Positions 43,030-52,243 of a stretch of 64,000 nucleotides of DNA are shown in pieces. The position numbers were made by a program, and so were the translations under genes. The notes below the pieces were generated by a model, which was not told the DNA's origin, ran no database searches, and saw nothing but the letters and a program-made list of their open reading frames with translations. Source of the stretch: Prescottella agglutinans (GTDB taxonomy: Bacteria > Actinomycetota > Actinomycetes > Mycobacteriales > Mycobacteriaceae); assembly GCF_004011865.1 (NCBI RefSeq), contig NZ_RKLP01000015.1:1-64000 (forward strand), given 5' to 3'. How positions within the stretch are numbered: the stretch's first letter is position 1; each line of letters opens with the position of its first letter.

Positions 43030-43929
43030 CTACGCCGTGTCGGTCCGCAGCCGGGTCAGGCGCATCGAGGCGATCCGCCAGCCGTCGCCGGACTTGCGGT
43101 ACTCCTCGACGTAGTGGCCGTAGCCGTGCAGGGCGCCGAGTCCGGGCGCGGAGCCCTCCGGCCACCACAGCTTGTCCTCCATCGCCCACACGCCGGTCGC
43201 GGTGGTGGGGGAGGTGAGGGTGATCTCGGGCATGTGGCCGTGGTGGACGGTGGAGACGTTCTCGATGCTCGCCCGCAGGAAGGGCATGTACTCCGACACC
43301 GAATTCGTCACGCCGCCACCGGTCTCCGTCATGTCGATCGCGACGTCGTCGGTGAAGACGGCGGCCAGTCCGTCCCAGTCCTTGGTGTCCATGAGCCGGA
43401 AGTAGCGGGCCTTGAGCGCCTTGATCGCCTCGACGTCCGCCGCGGCCGTACGCGGGTTCACCGGCGACGCTCCGCCGTTCCAGTGCCCGGGACCGGCACC
43501 GAGCACCTCGATCTCGCCCTGGGTGCCGCGCATGTGCTTGGTGCGGTGGCTCATCCGCCACGTGCCGTCGGTGAGTCGCCACTCGTCGTGGTAGTCGCCG
43601 AGCGTGGAGAAACTCAGGCCCTGCCGGTCGCCTACGCCGAGGTGCAGATCGGACACGTAGGTCCGGCTGGTGGCGGTGCCCGCCTCGAGGTCGACGTCGA
43701 TCAGCATGTTGCCCAGCAGGTGCTGGGTGGGCCCGCAGTCGTCGAGGAACGAGCGGATCGCGGCCTCCACCTCGCCGGGGCCGTGCAGCGTTCCGGTGCC
43801 GAGTTCGGCAGTGGCGTCGGGCAGCATGATCTCGTGTAGCACCGGCCAGTCGCGGTCGTCCATCGCGCGTGCGAACCGGACGACGCCGCGGGCGATCTCG
43901 CGTTCGGCCAACAGGATCTTGAGACTCAT
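43030..43929 (-). CDS. Fused double SnoaL/BaiE-like dehydratase
   Basis: A 299-aa fusion of two NTF2/SnoaL domains. The N-terminal half (about 1-150) has FARAMDDRDW and QHLLGN. The C-terminal half (about 165-299) has RYFRLMDTKDW and VHHGHMPEIT...TTATGVW, close to BaiE. Unlike copies A and B, this domain keeps the Tyr that aligns with BaiE Tyr30, plus the Asp and His. It is therefore the best candidate in the window for a working hydroxysteroid dehydratase. AAGGA six bases before ATG 43929 decides the start. Confidence 0.8.
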   Translation of the reverse strand: MSLKILLAEREIARGVVRFARAMDDRDWPVLHEIMLPDATAELGTGTLHGPGEVEAAIRSFLDDCGPTQHLLGNMLIDVDLEAGTATSRTYVSDLHLGVGDRQGLSFSTLGDYHDEWRLTDGTWRMSHRTKHMRGTQGEIEVLGAGPGHWNGGASPVNPRTAAADVEAIKALKARYFRLMDTKDWDGLAAVFTDDVAIDMTETGGGVTNSVSEYMPFLRASIENVSTVHHGHMPEITLTSPTTATGVWAMEDKLWWPEGSAPGLGALHGYGHYVEEYRKSGDGWRIASMRLTRLRTDTA

Positions 43930-43960
43930 CGGCATTCCTTCCGAGGCGGGGTGCGAATAC

Positions 43961-43996
43961 GGCTGTGGCTGCGACCTTTCGGTCGCAGCCACAGCC
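43961..43996 (-). terminator. Terminator of the kshA-SDR operon
   Basis: Perfect 16-bp stem, left arm GGCTGTGGCTGCGACC, loop TTTC, 15 bp after the SDR stop. Confidence 0.82.
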
Positions 43997-44011
43997 TGTC
44001 GATCTGGAATT

Positions 44012-44803
44012 CTAGGAGCGGTTCAGCAGCTTGCGCATCGCCTCGGCCGCGCCCTTGACCATCTTGTCGCGGGGGAAGCCGCTGCGCTTCTCGGCGGCCG
44101 CGTAGTTGCCGCCGGCCACCCAGACGGGGCCGTCGGTGAGGTGCTCGAGACCCTCGCGCGCCGCGTCCTCGGGCTCCTGCACGATCATGCCGGGGATGTC
44201 GAAGTTGAGTCCGGCACGGATCATCGCGGGAGTGCGGGTGACGCCCAGGATCAGCTCGACGACATGGACGTTGTACGGCGCGAGCTCGAGCCACAGGCTC
44301 TCCGCGAACACCCGGCTGAACGCCTTGGCCGACGCGTAGATGCTCTGGTGCTCGGAGCCCATGTAGCCGGCCAGCGAGCCGAGCAGCATGATGCCGCCGC
44401 GTCCGCGGTCCTTCATCTTCGCGCCGAAGTGGTGCGACAGCTCGAGCTGCTTGGTGATGTTGAGGTTGATGACCCCGTTGAATCCGTTCAGGTCACCCGT
44501 CACGAACTCGTGGCCGTAGCTGTTGGCTCCGGCGTTGAAGATGAGCAGGCCCACCTCGAGGTCGTCGGTGACCTTGCGGATCTGGTCCATGGCGTCGTCG
44601 GCCAGCAGATCCAGCGACAGCGTGCGGACCTCGACGCCGTTGGCGCGGACCTTCTCCGCGGTCTCCTCGAGCGGTCCCGGCTTGCGCGCGATCAGCACGA
44701 GGTTGAGCCCGGCGCGGCTGAGCTCGTCGGCGAAGGCCGCGCCGACGCCCTCGGAGCCGCCGGCGATGACGACCCACGGGCCGTACTGGTTCTTGTCGAT
44801 CAT
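44012..44803 (-). CDS. SDR-family oxidoreductase
   Basis: A 263-aa SDR of the 'classical/atypical' type. GGSEGVGAAFADEL replaces TGxxxGIG, FNAGAN stands at NNAG, and YASAK holds the catalytic Tyr and Lys. The pattern resembles 17beta-HSD3/HSD12-like dehydrogenases of actinobacteria. It is the last gene of the minus-strand unit starting at kshA and ends at a strong hairpin, so a hydroxysteroid substrate is likely. Confidence 0.8.
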   Translation of the reverse strand: MIDKNQYGPWVVIAGGSEGVGAAFADELSRAGLNLVLIARKPGPLEETAEKVRANGVEVRTLSLDLLADDAMDQIRKVTDDLEVGLLIFNAGANSYGHEFVTGDLNGFNGVINLNITKQLELSHHFGAKMKDRGRGGIMLLGSLAGYMGSEHQSIYASAKAFSRVFAESLWLELAPYNVHVVELILGVTRTPAMIRAGLNFDIPGMIVQEPEDAAREGLEHLTDGPVWVAGGNYAAAEKRSGFPRDKMVKGAAEAMRKLLNRS

Positions 44804-44831
44804 GAAAGGTCTCTCTCGTCTGCGGCGCGAC

Positions 44832-45095
44832 TCAGTGGTCGACGACCTGCGGGGTGGGGACGGGCTCCTCGTTGGTGATCGCGAGGCGCCCGTCGAGCGC
44901 GGCGACCTGGATCGCCGCGCTCAACGCCTCGCACCGCATGACCGGTGCACCGGGGCGGCCTTCCCGGCCCACCCACTCGTGGATCTCGAGGCACTGCTCC
45001 TGTGCCGCCTCGTTCCACTGCACGGCCGTGTGCTCCCAGCTGTGCTTCTGGACCTGCACGCAGGCCCCGCAGCGATCACACTCCAGCGGCTGCAT
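44832..45095 (-). CDS. Small Cys-rich protein coupled to kshA
   Basis: An 87-aa protein of unknown family. CDRCGAC near the N-terminus gives three cysteines in CxxCxxC spacing, with later Cys at about 35 and 55; several Trp and His occur between them. It overlaps the kshA 3' end by 20 bp. That position suggests a metal- or cluster-binding partner for the oxygenase, but it matches neither KshB (a much larger flavin/ferredoxin reductase) nor a standard 2Fe-2S ferredoxin. ATG 45095 is used; GTG 45101 is the alternative. Confidence 0.65.
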   Translation of the reverse strand: MQPLECDRCGACVQVQKHSWEHTAVQWNEAAQEQCLEIHEWVGREGRPGAPVMRCEALSAAIQVAALDGRLAITNEEPVPTPQVVDH

Positions 45096-46230
45096 TCTCA
45101 CGCGCCTTCTTCTCGAGGTTGTCCTCGACCACGCGGCGCCACGATGCGACAGCCTTGGTGGTGTCCATCTCGTGCTCGAAACGGTCGGTCATCTCCGAGG
45201 TGACGTCGGCGCGATCCACGTAGAACTGGTCGTACCAGCGGCGCAGCTGGTAGACCGGGCCGTCCTCCTCGCACAGGAGCGGGTTCTCGATGCGGGTCTT
45301 GTTCTTCCAGATGGCGATGTCCTGCTCGAAGCCCTTGGCGATGAACTCACCGAACTTCTGTGCGGTCGCGAGCGCCTTGTCACCGAGGACCGGCGACTTC
45401 TTGACGATCATGCCGTACATGAGCACGAACTTGTCGGGGCTGACCGGGTAGTGGCAGTTGATGAGGATCGACTCGACGTCGTAGCCCTCGTACTCGTAGG
45501 CCAGGTCGTCGATCATGAAGGACGGACCGAAGTAGGACGCGTCGGAGCGGCTGCCGAGCATCTTCGGGACGCCGGTCGCGTGCGGGCGCATGTCGGTGCG
45601 GGCCTCGCCGCGCATGAACTGGCTGGCGACCGGGCCCTCGAAGACGTTCTTGAAGAACGTGGGGAACGAGTAGTGCACGTAGAAGAAGTGCGCCATGTCG
45701 ACGATGTTGTCGACGATCTCGCGGCAGTTGGTGTCGACCTCGGTGGTGTACCAGACCCACTCGGTCCACTCGTCGCTCAGCGCGCCCTCGATGCGGGGGA
45801 TGTACATGTCCTCTTCGGCCGGCGCCTTGCCCTCGGGGTCGTGCCAGATGAAGAGCATGCCGTCCTGGTCCAGGGTCGGCCAGGCGCGGGTCTTGGCGAC
45901 CGGGGGGACACGGCGGGCGTAGGGGATGTCCGTGCAGCGACCCTTGCCGTTCCAGCGCCAGTCGTGGAACGGGCAGGCGACCGAGTCGCCCTTGATCTCG
46001 CCCTGGCTCAGGTCGCCACCCATGTGGCGGCAGTACGCGTCGAGGACCTGGAGGTCGCCCTTGCTGTCTGCGAAGACGACCAGCTTGGTGCCGAAAGCGT
46101 GGACCGAGTGCGGCTTTCCGTCCTTGAAGGACTCGGAAAGGCCCAGGCAGTGCCAACCGCGCGCGAAGCGGGTCGGGGCGCTGCCGGCAACGATCTCGCG
46201 AACTTCGGGCTCTTCGGACTTGAGGGTCAC
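45076..46230 (-). CDS. kshA: 3-ketosteroid 9alpha-hydroxylase oxygenase subunit
   Basis: A 384-aa Rieske non-heme iron oxygenase. Rieske ligands are Cys67, His69, Cys86 and His89. The mononuclear iron ligands are His181, His186 (DMAHFFYVH) and Asp304. These numbers equal those of mycobacterial KshA, which confirms the GTG start at 46230 (AAAGGA nine bases upstream). It hydroxylates C9 of 3-ketosteroids using electrons from KshB, not encoded in this window. It heads an operon with the Cys-rich protein and an SDR and is divergent from the second HsaA-like gene. Confidence 0.94.
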   Translation of the reverse strand: MTLKSEEPEVREIVAGSAPTRFARGWHCLGLSESFKDGKPHSVHAFGTKLVVFADSKGDLQVLDAYCRHMGGDLSQGEIKGDSVACPFHDWRWNGKGRCTDIPYARRVPPVAKTRAWPTLDQDGMLFIWHDPEGKAPAEEDMYIPRIEGALSDEWTEWVWYTTEVDTNCREIVDNIVDMAHFFYVHYSFPTFFKNVFEGPVASQFMRGEARTDMRPHATGVPKMLGSRSDASYFGPSFMIDDLAYEYEGYDVESILINCHYPVSPDKFVLMYGMIVKKSPVLGDKALATAQKFGEFIAKGFEQDIAIWKNKTRIENPLLCEEDGPVYQLRRWYDQFYVDRADVTSEMTDRFEHEMDTTKAVASWRRVVEDNLEKKARENAAAGV

Positions 46231-46347
46231 TTCGTCCGTCCTTTCAGGGAAATGCAATTTCGAGTTCAGGCGCGTTCGAATGTCGAGCGCTGGCCGCGGG
46301 TGATCGTCGCCGTGCGGAGGATGCACCTGTGGCATTGACGGCCACGC

Positions 46348-46360
46348 TAGGTGACACCTA
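46348..46360. promoter_or_regulatory. Perfect palindrome TAGGTG-A-CACCTA
   Basis: A 13-bp palindrome, 19 bp from IclR-type site 11. It does not match the other motifs and may serve a separate regulator. Confidence 0.5.
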
Positions 46361-46378
46361 TCACCCGGATTTCCGTAG

Positions 46379-46393
46379 TCCCACTGGGCGGGA
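46379..46393. promoter_or_regulatory. IclR-type motif site 11
   Basis: TCCCACTGGGCGGGA, in the kshA | HsaA-like divergent promoter, about 150 bp from each start. Confidence 0.65.
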
Positions 46394-46535
46394 CCGACGG
46401 GTGAGGAGGCGTAGCACCGTTGGAAACCGGACGAAGGGGACTCCCGCAGGAGGCGTTTCCGGATCCGGCCCTACCATGCGGGTACCCCCCCAATCCCGAC
46501 ATGCGACCCCGTCCGGGGCCGCGAAGGAGCACCAC

Positions 46536-47702
46536 ATGGCCCACGAGGTTCTGCGGTCGGTTCGCGAGTTACTGCCTGCCATTGCCGATCGCGCACAGAC
46601 TGTCGACGAGTCCCGCCGTGTATCCGATCAGTCGATCCGGGACCTGAGCGCCGCCGGCGTGTTCCGGATGCTGCAGCCCGCGCGGTACGGAGGCCTCGAG
46701 GCGAGCCCCGTCGACTTCTACGAGGTGGTGCGCGCCATCTCGGGTGCGTGCGGATCGACGGGATGGGTCGCGTCGGTGCTCGGTGTGCACCCGTGGCACC
46801 TGGGCCTGTTCGACGTCCGTGCGCAGGACGAGGTGTGGGGCCAGGACACCTCGGTGCTCGTGTCGTCGGCGTATGCGCCTGTCGGGGAACTGATTCCGGT
46901 GGAGGGCGGCTACGAGCTGACGGGCAGCTGGCGCTTCTCGTCGGGCTGCGACCACGCGTCGTGGGCGATGCTCGGCGCCCTCGTGGTCTGCGAGGACCGG
47001 CGTCCCGTCGACTTCATGACCGTCGTCGTGCCGCGCACCGACTATCGGATCAACGACGTGTGGGACGTCGTGGGCCTGCGGGGTACGGCGAGCAACGAGA
47101 TCACCGTGGAGAAGGCGTTCGTGCCCGAGTACCGGGTGCTGCGCAACTACGACGCGGCACAGTTGCGCGCACCGGGGACCAAGATCAACACGGCGCCGCT
47201 GTACAAGCTGCCGTTCGGCGCCATCTTCACCAGTGCGGTCGCGGCCCCGGTGATCGGCACGGTGGCCGGCTGTTACGAGATCTACCTGACGGCGATGCGG
47301 GACCGGGTCCGGCTCAGCCTCGGGGGCGGGCGGTTCGCCGAGGACCAGTTCGCGCAGGTCGCGGTGGCCCGGGCGTCGTCCGAGATCGACGCGGCCATCC
47401 TGCAGATGGACCGCAACATCCGGGAACTGCTCGAGTTGGCGGAGGAGGGACAGCCGCTGCCGATGAGCAAGCGACTGCGGGTGCGGCGCGACCAGGTGCG
47501 CGGGACCGAGCGGGCGGTCGAGGCCATCGACCTGCTGTTCAAGACCGCGGGCGGAAACTCGCTCAATCGTGGCAACCCGATCGAGCGGGCGTGGCGTGAC
47601 GCGCACGCGGGCAGCGTGCACGTCGCCAACGACGCCGAACGCGCCCTGGCCATGTACGGCCGCGGCGCGTTCGGGCTGCCGATCGAGGACAACCTGGTCT
47701 AG
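46536..47702 (+). CDS. Second HsaA-like flavin-dependent monooxygenase
   Basis: A 388-aa acyl-CoA-dehydrogenase-fold monooxygenase, similar to the HsaA at 37934 along its length (DLSAAGVFRMLQPARYGG, GSTGWVASVLGVHPWH, VGLRGTASNEITV). It should need FMNH2 from a reductase; only one HsaB is seen here. Divergence between the two copies suggests another steroid phenol or ring substituent as substrate. AAGGAG precedes ATG 46536. It is divergent from kshA and shares its promoter region, implying a joint role. Confidence 0.85.
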   Translation: MAHEVLRSVRELLPAIADRAQTVDESRRVSDQSIRDLSAAGVFRMLQPARYGGLEASPVDFYEVVRAISGACGSTGWVASVLGVHPWHLGLFDVRAQDEVWGQDTSVLVSSAYAPVGELIPVEGGYELTGSWRFSSGCDHASWAMLGALVVCEDRRPVDFMTVVVPRTDYRINDVWDVVGLRGTASNEITVEKAFVPEYRVLRNYDAAQLRAPGTKINTAPLYKLPFGAIFTSAVAAPVIGTVAGCYEIYLTAMRDRVRLSLGGGRFAEDQFAQVAVARASSEIDAAILQMDRNIRELLELAEEGQPLPMSKRLRVRRDQVRGTERAVEAIDLLFKTAGGNSLNRGNPIERAWRDAHAGSVHVANDAERALAMYGRGAFGLPIEDNLV

Positions 47703-47808
47703 CGACCGGGCCGCCATCGGTTGCCCCACCCGGCGTGGTTGTGTCCTCCATCGATTTCGGGTTCGATGTGGAACGCAATCGCAGGTGCTTGTTCCGCGGC
47801 CGCGGGAC

Positions 47809-47823
47809 TCCCACTGAGCGGAA
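47809..47823. promoter_or_regulatory. IclR-type motif site 12
   Basis: TCCCACTGAGCGGAA, 104 bp upstream of the KstR-like regulator start. Confidence 0.65.
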
Positions 47824-47927
47824 TTGTGCGGCGGTTCGTCGCCTGATTTGACGTCGGGTGGGAGCATTCCAGTGTGAGTCGCGCGCCGCGGCGCACGCAT
47901 GGACGAGCAGAAGGTAGGGGATCAACG

Positions 47928-48566
47928 GTGCCGAGAGTCGCCGAGGCGCGGGACGCAGCCGAACCGAGTTCGGCCGAGCAGCGGGCGCGGTTTGCGCGGA
48001 TGCTCGACGCCGCGGCTCAGTTGGGCACCGAGAAGGATCTCGAGCGGGTTCAGATGCACGAGGTCGCGAAGCTTGCCGGCGTCGCGATCGGCACCCTCTA
48101 CCGGTACTTCCCGTCCAAGACGCACCTGTTCGTGGCGGTGATGGTCGACCAGATCGACCAGATGAGCGAGGGGTTCGCGCGGCGCGCGCACCCGGCGCCC
48201 ACCCCGCAGGACGAGATCTTCGAGACGCTGTTGCGGGCCACGCGCGCGCTCCTGCGTCGGCCGCTGCTGGCGAACGCGATGATCCAGTCGACGAGTACCG
48301 CGAAGGTCACGGCGATTCCCGACGTGGCGCGCGTGGACCGCCAGTTCCGCGATGTGCTGTTCGAGGCCGCCGGACTGGAGCAGGTCACGGAGAACGACTC
48401 GGTTCTGGTCCGTTTACTGGTCTCGGCGTGGTTCGGGATCATCCAGTCGTGCCTGAACGGGCGGATCTCCGTCCCGGATGCCGAGGAGGATCTCCGCACG
48501 GCGTGCCGCCTGCTGCTGGCCGATCTGTCGAACGCGCAGCTTCCGGAATCCGCCGAGACGGCGTAA
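47928..48566 (+). CDS. KstR-like TetR-family regulator
   Basis: A 212-aa TetR protein. VQMHEVAKLAGVAIGTLYRYFPSKTHLF (about 43-70) closely follows the DNA-binding domain of KstR, the repressor of cholesterol uptake and side-chain genes. The beginning PRVAEA also fits. The GTG at 47928 with AGGTAGGGG upstream is chosen over GTG 47874. It lies directly before the thiolase/FadE34 operon. Its likely sites are the KstR-type boxes at 15446, 29445, 29587 and 48687. The ligand is probably a steroid CoA thioester; this is inference. Confidence 0.82.
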   Translation: MPRVAEARDAAEPSSAEQRARFARMLDAAAQLGTEKDLERVQMHEVAKLAGVAIGTLYRYFPSKTHLFVAVMVDQIDQMSEGFARRAHPAPTPQDEIFETLLRATRALLRRPLLANAMIQSTSTAKVTAIPDVARVDRQFRDVLFEAAGLEQVTENDSVLVRLLVSAWFGIIQSCLNGRISVPDAEEDLRTACRLLLADLSNAQLPESAETA

Positions 48567-48570
48567 CTGA

Positions 48571-49944
<1,374 letters not shown>

Positions 49945-49953
49945 GCGGCTCCG

Positions 49954-50005
49954 CCGCCCGTGCGCCTTTTTGGTAGCAGGCAGCACCAGAAAGGCGCACG
50001 GGCGG
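49954..50005 (+). terminator. Internal hairpin between thiolase and FadE34-like genes
   Basis: Arms CCGCCCGTGCGCCTTT and its exact complement, loop 20 nt with a small inner stem (TGGT/ACCA). It may attenuate or end the thiolase transcript, or mark an RNA processing site. Confidence 0.55.
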
Positions 50006-50045
50006 GAAGCGCCTGTCGTATTTCATCTACTTCCGAGGATTTTCG

Positions 50046-52232
50046 ATGACCATTGGACTGAGTGACGAAGACCGCGAACTCCGCGATTCCGTGCGTGGCT
50101 GGGCCGCCCGCCACGCGACCCCGGCCGTGATCCGTGAGGCGGTCGAGGCGAAGGCCGAGGCCCGTCCCGTGTACTGGGGATCGCTGGCCGAGCTGGGCAT
50201 GTTGGGCCTGCATCTGCCGGAGGAGTTCGGCGGCGCCGGCTACGGTCTGGTCGAACTCGCGATCGTCACCGAGGAACTCGGGCGGGCGATGGTGCCGGGA
50301 CCGTTCCTGCCGACCGCGGTCGTCTCGGCCGTGCTGAACGAGGCGGGCCGCACCGCCGAGTTGGCGGGGCTGGCCGACGGTTCGGTGTTCGGTGCGGTCG
50401 CGCTGCAGCCGGGCGGGCTGAAGCTGGTCCGTGACGGCAGCAAGGTCACGCTGTCGGGCACGTCGAGCTTCATCCTCGGTGGTCAGGTGGGCGACGTGTT
50501 CCTGCTCGCCGCGGACGACGCCGGCGCCCTCGCGTTCGTGGTGGTGGGACGAGATCGTCTCGACGTCACCGAACTCCCGAGCCACGACGTGGTGCGCCGC
50601 AACGCCGAGATCAGCGTGGACGGCCTCGAGATCGCGGACGACGATGTGCTGGCGCTGGATTCGCAGCGGATCCTCGACATCGCCGCCACGCTGTTCGCGG
50701 CCGAGGCGGCGGGTCTCGCCGACTGGGCGACGACGACCGCCGCGGACTACGCGCGGGTGCGTCAGCAGTTCGGCCGGGTCATCGGCCAGTTCCAGGGCGT
50801 CAAGCACAAGGCTGCCCGCATGTTCAGCCTCACCGAGCAGGCCCGGGTCACCGCGTGGGACGCAGCCCGCGCACTGGGCGAGGATGTCGACGGCGGCGAG
50901 GCGTCGCTGGCGGCGGCGGTGGCCGGCGCGGTTGCACTCGAGTCGGCGTTCCAGGTGACCAAGGACTGCATCCAGGTCCTCGGCGGCATCGGCTTCACGT
51001 GGGAGCACGACGCCCACCTGTACCTGCGTCGCGCGCAGTCGCTGCGCATCCTCCTCGGATCGACGGCGTCGTGGAAGCGTCGGGTCGCGCAGCTCACCCT
51101 CGACGGCGCCCGCCGCATCCTCAGCGTCGAGTTGCCGCCGGAGGCGGAGCAGATCCGCGCCGACATTCGGGCCGAGCTCGAGCCCGCGAAGGCGCTCGAG
51201 GGCGCCGAGCAGAAGGCGTACCTGGCCGAGAAGGGTTACACGTCACCGCATCTGCCCGCTCCGTGGGGCAAGAGCGCCGACGCCGTCACCCAGTTGGTGA
51301 TCGCCGAGGAACTGCGGGCCACCGAACTCACGCCGCACGACATGATCATCGGCAACTGGGTGATCCCGACGCTGATCGCGCACGGCAACGCCGAGCAGGT
51401 CGAGCGATTCGTGCCGCAGTCGCTGCGCGGGGACATTGTGTGGTGCCAGCTGTTCTCCGAGCCCGGCGCCGGATCGGACCTGGCGGCCCTTTCCACCAAG
51501 GCCACCAAGGTCGACGGCGGCTGGAAACTCAACGGGCAGAAGGTGTGGACGTCGATGGCCCGCGAGGCCGACTGGGGCATCTGCCTGGCCCGCACCGACG
51601 CCGACGCCCCCAAGCACAAGGGCCTGTCGTACTTCCTGATCGACATCAAGAACAGCGGCCTCGACATCCGTCCGCTGCGGGAGATCACCGGCGAGGCACT
51701 GTTCAACGAGGTGTTCCTCGACGACGTGTTCGTCTCCGACGAGTGCCTGGTCGGCGAGCCCGGCGACGGCTGGAAGCTGGCCCGCACCACCCTCGCGAAC
51801 GAGCGGGTCTCGCTGTCGCACGACTCGTCCCTCGGTTCGGGCGGTGAGGCGCTGCTCGACCTCGCCGACACCGTTCCCGGCGGGCTCGATGCCGAACAGT
51901 TGACCGTTCTGGGTAAGGTGCTGTGCGACGCACAGTCCGGCGGCCTGATGGGACTGCGCACCACGCTGCGTTCGCTCACCGGCGCGCAGCCCGGCGCGGA
52001 GTCGTCGATCGCGAAACTCCTGGGCGTCGAACACATCCAGCAGGTCTGGGAGGTCGCGATGGACTGGGCCGGCCCGGCTGCGCTGCTGGGCGACCAGCAC
52101 CGACGCTCCGCGACGCAAATGTTCCTGAACTCGCAGTGCATGTCGATCGCAGGTGGTACCACCAATGTGCAGCTCAACATCATCGGCGAGCGGATCCTCG
52201 GTCTGCCGCGCGACCCTGATCCCGGAAAGTGA
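50046..52232 (+). CDS. Fused (two-domain) acyl-CoA dehydrogenase, FadE34-like
   Basis: A 728-aa protein made of two acyl-CoA-dehydrogenase domains (about 1-355 and 365-728). The first has GGIGFTWEHDAHLYLRRA; the second has CQLFSEPGAGSDLA and the FAD-binding end GTTNVQLNIIGERILGLPRD. Sterol-side-chain dehydrogenases work as alpha2beta2 heterotetramers, and FadE34 (about 711 aa) is the known fused form; this fits that class. It introduces the 2,3-double bond in a side-chain acyl-CoA. The YEG-type catalytic Glu is absent from the C-terminal loop, so the base must lie elsewhere, as in IVD-like enzymes. Confidence 0.87.
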   Translation: MTIGLSDEDRELRDSVRGWAARHATPAVIREAVEAKAEARPVYWGSLAELGMLGLHLPEEFGGAGYGLVELAIVTEELGRAMVPGPFLPTAVVSAVLNEAGRTAELAGLADGSVFGAVALQPGGLKLVRDGSKVTLSGTSSFILGGQVGDVFLLAADDAGALAFVVVGRDRLDVTELPSHDVVRRNAEISVDGLEIADDDVLALDSQRILDIAATLFAAEAAGLADWATTTAADYARVRQQFGRVIGQFQGVKHKAARMFSLTEQARVTAWDAARALGEDVDGGEASLAAAVAGAVALESAFQVTKDCIQVLGGIGFTWEHDAHLYLRRAQSLRILLGSTASWKRRVAQLTLDGARRILSVELPPEAEQIRADIRAELEPAKALEGAEQKAYLAEKGYTSPHLPAPWGKSADAVTQLVIAEELRATELTPHDMIIGNWVIPTLIAHGNAEQVERFVPQSLRGDIVWCQLFSEPGAGSDLAALSTKATKVDGGWKLNGQKVWTSMAREADWGICLARTDADAPKHKGLSYFLIDIKNSGLDIRPLREITGEALFNEVFLDDVFVSDECLVGEPGDGWKLARTTLANERVSLSHDSSLGSGGEALLDLADTVPGGLDAEQLTVLGKVLCDAQSGGLMGLRTTLRSLTGAQPGAESSIAKLLGVEHIQQVWEVAMDWAGPAALLGDQHRRSATQMFLNSQCMSIAGGTTNVQLNIIGERILGLPRDPDPGK

Positions 52233-52243
52233 GTTCCACAAGC

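Larger units (their letters stand above)
46231..46535. other. Divergent promoter region kshA | second HsaA-like gene
   Basis: 305 bp without a gene. It contains the palindrome TAGGTGACACCTA (46348-46360) and IclR-type site 11 (46379). Nothing else was recognised. Confidence 0.6.

Noticed and set aside
47761-47774. GTTCGATGTGGAAC, 48 bp before IclR-type site 12, as its paired half
   Set aside because: Two bases shorter than the motif and only the outer bases fit.
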